This document shows positions 1-3,478 of a stretch of 5,196 nt of DNA, one piece after another (the stretch's first letter is position 1; every line of letters starts with the position of its first letter). Source of the stretch: CAZKYX01 sp964557125 (GTDB taxonomy: Bacteria; Patescibacteriota; Microgenomatia; Levybacterales; GWA1-39-11); assembly GCA_964557125.1 (NCBI GenBank), contig CAZKYX010000055.1:1-5196 (forward strand). Reading direction: 5' to 3'. The notes under the pieces are model-generated. The model did not search any database. It had not been told where the DNA came from and saw only the letters and a program-made list of their open reading frames with translations. The position numbers and the translations under genes were made by a program.

Positions 1-25
1 CCTGTTAACAATTGAATAGAGCTTT

Positions 26-472
26 ATGAAAAAAACAATCGGTATTATCTCAGGACTTACAACTCCATTCTTTTTCGCAGCTGCTGTATTTGCCCAAGCC
101 GCTACACCGACAACTGCTCCCGGAAGCGGTGTTGGCACAGCAATCTCTCCTTGCCCTCCCGGAGACAATCCTTTCTCAAAACTGTGCTCTTTCGCAAAGC
201 CTGAGAGTTTTGGTCAAATTCTTGGAACGGTTATTACAATCGCATTTATTATCGCTGTTCTTATTGCGCTCGCATTTCTCATCCTCGGGGGCATGAAATG
301 GATTACTTCGGGTGGAGATAAGAGTGGTGTTGAAGGAGCACGAAATCAAATTATTGCCGCAATCATTGGACTTATCATTGTATTTCTTGCCTACTTTATT
401 CTTAATCTCGTCTTGGGTCTCTTCGGACTTAGCCTATTTGATCTCAAGCTGCCTAAGTTCCCCGGTACCTAA
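26..472 (+). CDS. Type IV secretion system pilin-like protein (VirB2/TrbC-like), 148 aa
   Basis: Probable pilus subunit of a type IV secretion-like system, inserted in the inner membrane before assembly. Residues 1 to about 25 form a signal peptide: MKK, a hydrophobic stretch, then a plausible signal peptidase I site after AQA. A Pro/Thr/Gly-rich segment follows, with cysteines at 43 and 54. Two hydrophobic helices lie at about 66-89 and 108-134. The short loop between them carries GGMKWITSGGDKSGVEGARN, a pattern I know from small pilin-like proteins of Patescibacteria T4SS clusters. Length and two-helix layout match VirB2/TrbC-like pilins. The ATG follows a spacer with no clear Shine-Dalgarno sequence (at most AGAG). 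It is 8 bases upstream of a second, related two-helix protein and presumably cotranscribed with it. The family assignment rests on architecture and the loop motif, so the exact role (pilin or other small T4SS membrane protein) is inferred. Confidence 0.85.
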   Translation: MKKTIGIISGLTTPFFFAAAVFAQAATPTTAPGSGVGTAISPCPPGDNPFSKLCSFAKPESFGQILGTVITIAFIIAVLIALAFLILGGMKWITSGGDKSGVEGARNQIIAAIIGLIIVFLAYFILNLVLGLFGLSLFDLKLPKFPGT

Positions 473-480
473 CATAATCT

Positions 481-777
481 ATGACTTGGTCTGATTGTCT
501 TGAAGGTGATGTTGCTACTCTTCGTTGTGTTCCGCTTATTATCCAAAATGTCGTAAATGCCGCGCTTCTTTTTGCAGGAGTTGTTGCGCTCATTCTTATT
601 ATTTACTCAGGAATTAAATTCATTCAAAGCAAAGGCGACCCACAGGGAGTAGACAGCGCCAAAAAAACACTCACTTATGCCATCATCGGACTTATTATTA
701 TCCTTCTGTCATTCGGCATCTTAAATATTATTGCAGGGGTTACAGGTGTTGACCAACTCACCAATCCAACCCTCTAA
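481..777 (+). CDS. Second VirB2/TrbC-like pilin-like membrane protein, 98 aa
   Basis: A smaller relative of the preceding pilin-like protein. Two hydrophobic helices at about 20-43 and 65-87 flank a loop (YSGIKFIQSKGDPQGVDSAK) that aligns with the loop of its neighbour (G-x-K-[WF]-I then G-D-x-x-G-V-[ED]-x-A). The first helix is preceded by a short N-terminus with cysteines at 6 and 16. There is no signal peptide, unlike the upstream copy, so it would insert through its first helix. The ATG at 481 is the earliest start possible, because an in-frame TAA sits at 475-477. Only 8 bases separate it from the upstream stop codon, which supports an operon. No Shine-Dalgarno sequence is visible. The two genes look like an old tandem duplication that has diverged. 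Whether both are pilins, or one is a minor subunit or scaffold, cannot be told from the sequence. Confidence 0.8.
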   Translation: MTWSDCLEGDVATLRCVPLIIQNVVNAALLFAGVVALILIIYSGIKFIQSKGDPQGVDSAKKTLTYAIIGLIIILLSFGILNIIAGVTGVDQLTNPTL

Positions 778-838
778 TACACCTTCCTTTTCACAATCAG
801 CCTCAGAGACCTATCCACTTTGTTCTACTTTGATAAGC

Positions 839-865
839 TTGCATCGAAAATTTTCACGTTATACT
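839..865 (+). promoter_or_regulatory. Weak sigma70-type promoter candidate upstream of the four-helix-bundle gene
   Basis: TTGCAT (839-844) and TATACT (860-865) are separated by 15 bases in the 150-base spacer after the second pilin gene. The -10 box is good, but the spacing is shorter than the optimal 17 bases. It lies just before the left repeat arm and would transcribe the four-helix-bundle gene and possibly the downstream T4SS genes. In an AT-rich spacer such matches arise by chance, so this is only a candidate. The rest of 778-878 holds no gene or clear terminator. Confidence 0.25.
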
Positions 866-878
866 CTGGTATATATCA

Positions 879-917
879 TAGCTATATGGTTTGAATGGCT
901 AAATAGTTGTGTGGCTG
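879..917. repeat. Left arm of inverted octamer repeat around the four-helix-bundle gene
   Basis: Degenerate repeat with a TGG/TAG core at 879, 887, 896, 904 and 912, giving steps of 8, 9, 8 and 8 bases. Typical units are ATATGGTT, GAATGGCT and AAATAGTT. The core positions match, in reverse-complement register, the CTA/CCA cores at 1347, 1339, 1331, 1323 and 1314 beyond the gene. An alignment of 878-908 with the reverse complement of 1320-1350 gives about 22 identities over 31 columns with one gap, and several mismatches are transitions that would still pair as G-U in RNA. The same unit recurs in two other spacers of this window. The GTG at 909, an alternative start for the gene, lies inside the arm. 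Confidence 0.8.
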
Positions 918-926
918 AAACAACCA

Positions 927-1304
927 ATGGAAAAAACTTTTCTCAAAGTCGAAAATATAAGAGCCTACAGTGTGGCGAGCGAGCTTGGGGCATTAATTTG
1001 GGAAATTGTTGCAAAATGGAGTTTTTTCGAAAAAAAAACAATTGGCTCCCAATACGTCAATTGCATTGATTCGATTGCGGCGAACATAGCTGAGGGCTTT
1101 GGGAGATTTCATAAAAAAGACAAAGAAAAATTTTACTACAACGCTCGCGGATCACTATACGAAGCCATTCATTGGACAGAAAAGGCTTTTGAAAGAAAAC
1201 TATTAACAAACGCTGAATATTCAGACATAAAAGAAAAGCTCACCAGTCTGCCCAAGGAAATTAATTGGCTCATAAAAATTACTGAAGAAAAATTAACAAT
1301 TTAA
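927..1304 (+). CDS. Four-helix-bundle protein of the S23 / 23S rRNA intervening-sequence family, 125 aa
   Basis: A small helical protein of the family (S23, IVP, four helix bundle) found in 23S rRNA intervening sequences and distantly related to the Avd accessory protein of diversity-generating retroelements. Members usually have about 115-130 residues and form pentameric bundles. Their basic surface suggests nucleic-acid binding, but the cellular role is unknown. The diagnostic region is residues 50-80: IAANIAEGFGRF, then KDKEKFYYNARGSLYEAI, matching the family's N-I-A-E-G-x-G-R and A-x-G-S-x-x-E motifs. The protein is rich in Lys and appears full length. ATG 927 is preferred because family homology begins there. 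GTG 909 would add six residues but lies in the repeat arm, and an in-frame TAA at 900-902 excludes anything earlier. No Shine-Dalgarno sequence is visible. The gene interrupts a T4SS cluster to which it has no known functional link and is bracketed by inverted repeat arms, which suggests later insertion. Confidence 0.92.
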   Translation: MEKTFLKVENIRAYSVASELGALIWEIVAKWSFFEKKTIGSQYVNCIDSIAANIAEGFGRFHKKDKEKFYYNARGSLYEAIHWTEKAFERKLLTNAEYSDIKEKLTSLPKEINWLIKITEEKLTI

Positions 1305-1349
1305 CCATGTTGTCTACTATAACCATGCAACCATTAAGCTATTTAACTA
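1305..1349. repeat. Right arm of inverted octamer repeat around the four-helix-bundle gene
   Basis: CCA/CTA cores occur at 1305, 1314, 1323, 1331, 1339 and 1347 (steps 9, 9, 8, 8, 8), mirroring the TGG/TAG cores at 879-914. The sum of left-core start and right-core end is 2228 or 2229 for all five pairs, so the arms pair in constant register across a loop of about 400 bases. The arm abuts the TAA stop codon of the four-helix-bundle gene (TTTAACCATG). It ends 16 bases before the PrgI-like ATG, and this remaining stretch is T/A-rich (TTTTTATTTATTAAAC) with no Shine-Dalgarno sequence. Confidence 0.8.
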
Positions 1350-1365
1350 TTTTTATTTATTAAAC

Positions 1366-2640
1366 ATGGAAAATCACCCTATACCTCAGGACGTCACCGG
1401 CTTTAAATTCAAACTCATTGGAAGCGTTACGGTCAAGCAATTCCTTTACCTCATGGCTTGCGGCATAACATGCGCACTTATTTACTGGCTACCTTTTCCT
1501 TTGATACTGAAATTTCCACTCATAGGCCTTTTTGCTTTTATAGGCATAGGTCTTGCATTTATTCCAATTGATGGAAGACCAATGGACGTCATGATAAAAA
1601 ACTTTCTTAGAGCACTTCCTGCTGAAAATCAGTTCATTTTTAGAAAAAGGGGCGCTGATGCTCTGCTTTTTGAATATTTTCAGCCGAAGGTTGCCGCCCA
1701 CACGACAGAGCAGACGCAAAACGAAAAGGATGAGGAAAAAAACTCAAAAAGAGCTCTGCTCTATAGCCAGCTAAAGATGTCCTCCTCATATAGGCCAGAT
1801 GCATCAGAGCAAGCAATTCTTAATAATGTAAATTCATACTTTGGCGAAACAGCACATAATGTTATGACTGCCGCACCTCAACGCGTTGATGAATATACAG
1901 CTCCAGTGGAAAAACCAGAAATTCAAATCGTAAGACCAGTTATTGAGACTCCAGCTCCAACTAAAATGGCCTCTGAATTCTACAATCGGGCTGATTTCGT
2001 ACCAGTTAATACTCTTGTTAAAGCAGAAAAGGAAAAGGAGTCAAAGCCCGAACCACCAGCTGCAAGCGCTCCTCCTGCTCACGAAGAGGCGACAACAAAA
2101 GAAGAAACACCATCCCCGCTTGTAGCATCCCGTCCTGCTCCGGTCGTTGAAAATGCCCTTAAGCCCGCATCTGAGGGTTTTGTAAAGCCCCACGAAAATA
2201 AGGTAGAAAAGGAAGAGGCTGAGAATATGGAGGAAGCAACAACAGCAAAATTTGTCACCCCTGAATCTCAAGTGAAAGCCGGCTTCCCTGAAGTACCTGA
2301 TACCCCCAATGTTGTTATGGGAATCGTAAAAGACCCTCGAGGGAGAGTCATTCCAAATGTCTTGGTTGAAATTATAGATCAGCAACAAGTTCCCGTAAGG
2401 GCCTTTAAAACGAATGCCCTTGGTCAATTTGCGGCCGCAACTGCACTAGCCGATGGAACATACACTGTGCTTCTTGAAGACCCTCGCAAAACAAATGAAT
2501 TCGAACAGCTAAGTATCACGCTTGATGGCAATATCTTCCAGCCACTTGAAATTATCTCAATGGATCAACGAGAAAAATTGCGAAGAGAACTTTTTCAACA
2601 ACCAAAGGGAACAATTACGCAGGGAGCGAGCAATGGCTAA
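1366..2640 (+). CDS. PrgI-family T4SS membrane protein with C-terminal carboxypeptidase-regulatory-like domain, 424 aa
   Basis: Residues 1-100 look like a PrgI-family domain: N-terminal PIPQDVTGFKFKLIGSVTVKQF, two adjacent membrane helices (about 24-44 and 46-68), then a basic segment ending FIFRKRG. PrgI-family proteins lie directly upstream of VirB4-like ATPases in many T4SS clusters and are thought to be inner-membrane partners (a VirB3-like position). Residues about 105-310 form a low-complexity linker rich in Pro, Glu, Lys and Ala, probably disordered. Residues about 314-397 (VVMGIVKDPRGRVIPNVLVE, then TNALGQF and DGTYTVLL) have the G-x-V-x-D-x-x-G-x-P-[IL]-x-x-A/V-x-V pattern of carboxypeptidase-regulatory-like/CNA-B-type beta sandwiches. 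Whether this domain is cytoplasmic or exported depends on topology that I cannot fix. The stop codon lies inside the first repeat unit of the next spacer (AATGGCTAA), so the last residues (SNG) may derive from the repeat. No Shine-Dalgarno sequence precedes the ATG. Confidence 0.85.
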   Translation: MENHPIPQDVTGFKFKLIGSVTVKQFLYLMACGITCALIYWLPFPLILKFPLIGLFAFIGIGLAFIPIDGRPMDVMIKNFLRALPAENQFIFRKRGADALLFEYFQPKVAAHTTEQTQNEKDEEKNSKRALLYSQLKMSSSYRPDASEQAILNNVNSYFGETAHNVMTAAPQRVDEYTAPVEKPEIQIVRPVIETPAPTKMASEFYNRADFVPVNTLVKAEKEKESKPEPPAASAPPAHEEATTKEETPSPLVASRPAPVVENALKPASEGFVKPHENKVEKEEAENMEEATTAKFVTPESQVKAGFPEVPDTPNVVMGIVKDPRGRVIPNVLVEIIDQQQVPVRAFKTNALGQFAAATALADGTYTVLLEDPRKTNEFEQLSITLDGNIFQPLEIISMDQREKLRRELFQQPKGTITQGASNG

Positions 2641-2720
2641 ATGGTTAAGTACCTAAATGGTTGAATGGTTAAAATGGCTTGAATAGCTTAGGACCATGAA
2701 ACCATCTAACTATGCAACTA
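2632..2720. repeat. Intergenic inverted octamer array (long hairpin) between PrgI-like and TraC-like genes
   Basis: Left-arm cores are TGG at 2634, 2642, 2658, 2666 and 2675, a diverged TAC at 2650, and TAG at 2684. Right-arm cores are CCA at 2694 and 2702 and CTA at 2710 and 2718. Steps are 8 bases, with two 9-base steps at 2666-2675-2684. Units include AATGGTTA and GAATGGTT. The four right cores pair with the left cores at 2666, 2658, 2650 and 2642 in exact register (left start plus right end always 5362). This predicts a stem of roughly 30 bases (2641-2670 with 2692-2721) with about 20 Watson-Crick pairs plus some G-U pairs, and a loop of about 21 bases. The array starts inside the end of the PrgI-like gene and ends 19 bases before the next ATG. 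No U-run typical of an intrinsic terminator follows directly. Confidence 0.85.
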
Positions 2721-2739
2721 TTTTATATTCAGCAATAAT

Positions 2740-3384
2740 ATGGCCAAAAAACAAAAAATACACTCAACAACCCAAGACTTTACTGACCTTATCGACATTG
2801 TTGACGATGTCGTTCTTTTGAAGGGCAAAAATGCATGTTCAGTTCTTGAAGTCTCCTCGGTTAACTTCTTTCTTTTGTCAGCAGATGAGCAAGCAGCGCG
2901 AGTATATGGGTACATGTCTCTTATCAATTCTCTTTCTTTTGCTGTACAGATAGTCATAGTAAGTAAAAGGGTTGATATGCTAGCTTACTTAAAGCTTATT
3001 GACTCAAAAATAGAAGCGGTTCAGAATCCACGCCTCAAGGAGCACCTTTCTCTTTACAAAAGCTTTATTGCAGAAATGGTAAAAGATGAGGGGCTTTTGG
3101 ACAAAAAAATATACGTCGTTATCCCCTACTCTTATCTTGAGTCAGGAGTCGGCGCCGTTACTGCACAATCAAAAACGCCTATAAAAGCGAATACCTTTGC
3201 AGAGCAGGCGAAGAATGCTCTCCTTACAAAACGGGCTATGATAATGTCTCAAATTGAGAGAATGGGGCTGGTTGCAAAACCCTTAACCCACGAAGAGCTT
3301 ATTAAGCTTTACTATGAACTCTTTAATAATGAAATAATTAACCTCGACTTTAATTCGCAAGATATAAAAAATGTCATACTTTAA
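2740..3384 (+). CDS. TraC-like / VirB4 N-terminal-domain-like protein without ATPase core, 214 aa
   Basis: Residues about 10-90 (TTQDFTDLIDIVDDVVLLKG, then ACSVLEVSSVNFFLLSADEQ, a helix, and a VQIVIVSKRVD strand) resemble the N-terminal domain of TraC/VirB4-type T4SS ATPases. A second alpha/beta stretch includes KKIYVVIPYSY (122-132) and a C-terminal helical segment. There is no Walker A motif, no signal peptide and no membrane helix, so it should be cytoplasmic or peripheral. In Patescibacteria T4SS clusters a protein of this type commonly lies between the PrgI-like protein and VirB4, as here. A role as an accessory partner of the VirB4 ATPase or of the membrane complex is inferred from position and domain likeness. 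The ATG at 2740 has no Shine-Dalgarno sequence. Octamer hairpins lie on both sides of the gene. The family call comes from recognised sequence style and context, and a more distant or unnamed family is possible. Confidence 0.7.
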   Translation: MAKKQKIHSTTQDFTDLIDIVDDVVLLKGKNACSVLEVSSVNFFLLSADEQAARVYGYMSLINSLSFAVQIVIVSKRVDMLAYLKLIDSKIEAVQNPRLKEHLSLYKSFIAEMVKDEGLLDKKIYVVIPYSYLESGVGAVTAQSKTPIKANTFAEQAKNALLTKRAMIMSQIERMGLVAKPLTHEELIKLYYELFNNEIINLDFNSQDIKNVIL

Positions 3385-3393
3385 TAAATCGTT

Positions 3394-3464
3394 GAATAGT
3401 TAGATGGTTACATGGTTAAAAAATTTAACAGCCCAACCATTCGACCATATAGCTATTTAAGCCA
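3394..3464. repeat. Intergenic inverted octamer array (hairpin) between TraC-like and VirB4-like genes
   Basis: Left cores are TAG 3397, TGG 3405 and TGG 3413. Right cores are CCA 3437, CCA 3445 and CTA 3453, with an extra CCA at 3462. The three pairs share one symmetry centre (left start plus right end is 6852 each time). Segments 3394-3417 and 3435-3458 are reverse complements at 18 of 24 positions, with further possible G-U pairs, around a 17-base A/T-rich loop. The right arm contains the in-frame TAA (3458-3460) that limits the VirB4 start to ATG 3479, and the last core ends 14 bases before that ATG. It has the same unit and the same arm order as the other two repeat loci. Confidence 0.85.
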
Positions 3465-3478
3465 TTTATCCTAAGCCT

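Larger units (their letters stand above)
879..1349 (+). mobile_element. Putative unit: inverted octamer arms enclosing a four-helix-bundle gene
   Basis: The two repeat arms and the enclosed S23-type gene form a compact block of about 470 bases between the pilin genes and the PrgI-like gene. The other two repeat-bearing spacers have the same left-then-right arm order with no gene between the arms. Established knowledge: S23-family proteins are encoded in 23S rRNA intervening sequences whose ends pair into a stem. Inference: this block may be a comparable mobile or RNA-processed unit in a protein-coding operon. No transposase, target-site duplication or empty site can be seen, so mobility is not demonstrated. 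The outer limits are set by the last recognisable repeat unit. Confidence 0.35.

Noticed and set aside
5..25. Another octamer repeat end before the first pilin gene
   Set aside because: TTGAATAG resembles one unit of the arrays, but only a single unit is visible and the window starts here, so a repeat cannot be supported.
731..1069. Open frame overlapping the second pilin gene and the start of the four-helix-bundle gene
   Set aside because: Its translation is compositionally odd and runs through a spacer, a repeat arm and another gene out of frame. Both overlapped genes have clear family signatures, so this is a shadow.
879..1349. A diversity-generating retroelement, because the Avd protein is a distant relative of the four-helix-bundle protein
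   Set aside because: No reverse transcriptase, template/variable repeat pair or C-type lectin target is present in the window.
2041..2427. Minus-strand open frame opposite the PrgI-like linker
   Set aside because: Cys/Phe-rich translation that mirrors the low-complexity Pro/Glu/Lys coding strand. No motif and no independent start context.
2641..2735. Intrinsic transcription terminator formed by the spacer hairpin
   Set aside because: The stem is long, A/T-rich and imperfect, not a short GC-rich hairpin with a U-run, and it lies between genes expected to be cotranscribed.
2632..3464. CRISPR array or attC-like cassette sites
   Set aside because: Units are about 8 bases, degenerate and inverted about a centre, with no 20-50 base direct repeats, no unique spacers, no cas genes and no integrase. 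They fit neither category.
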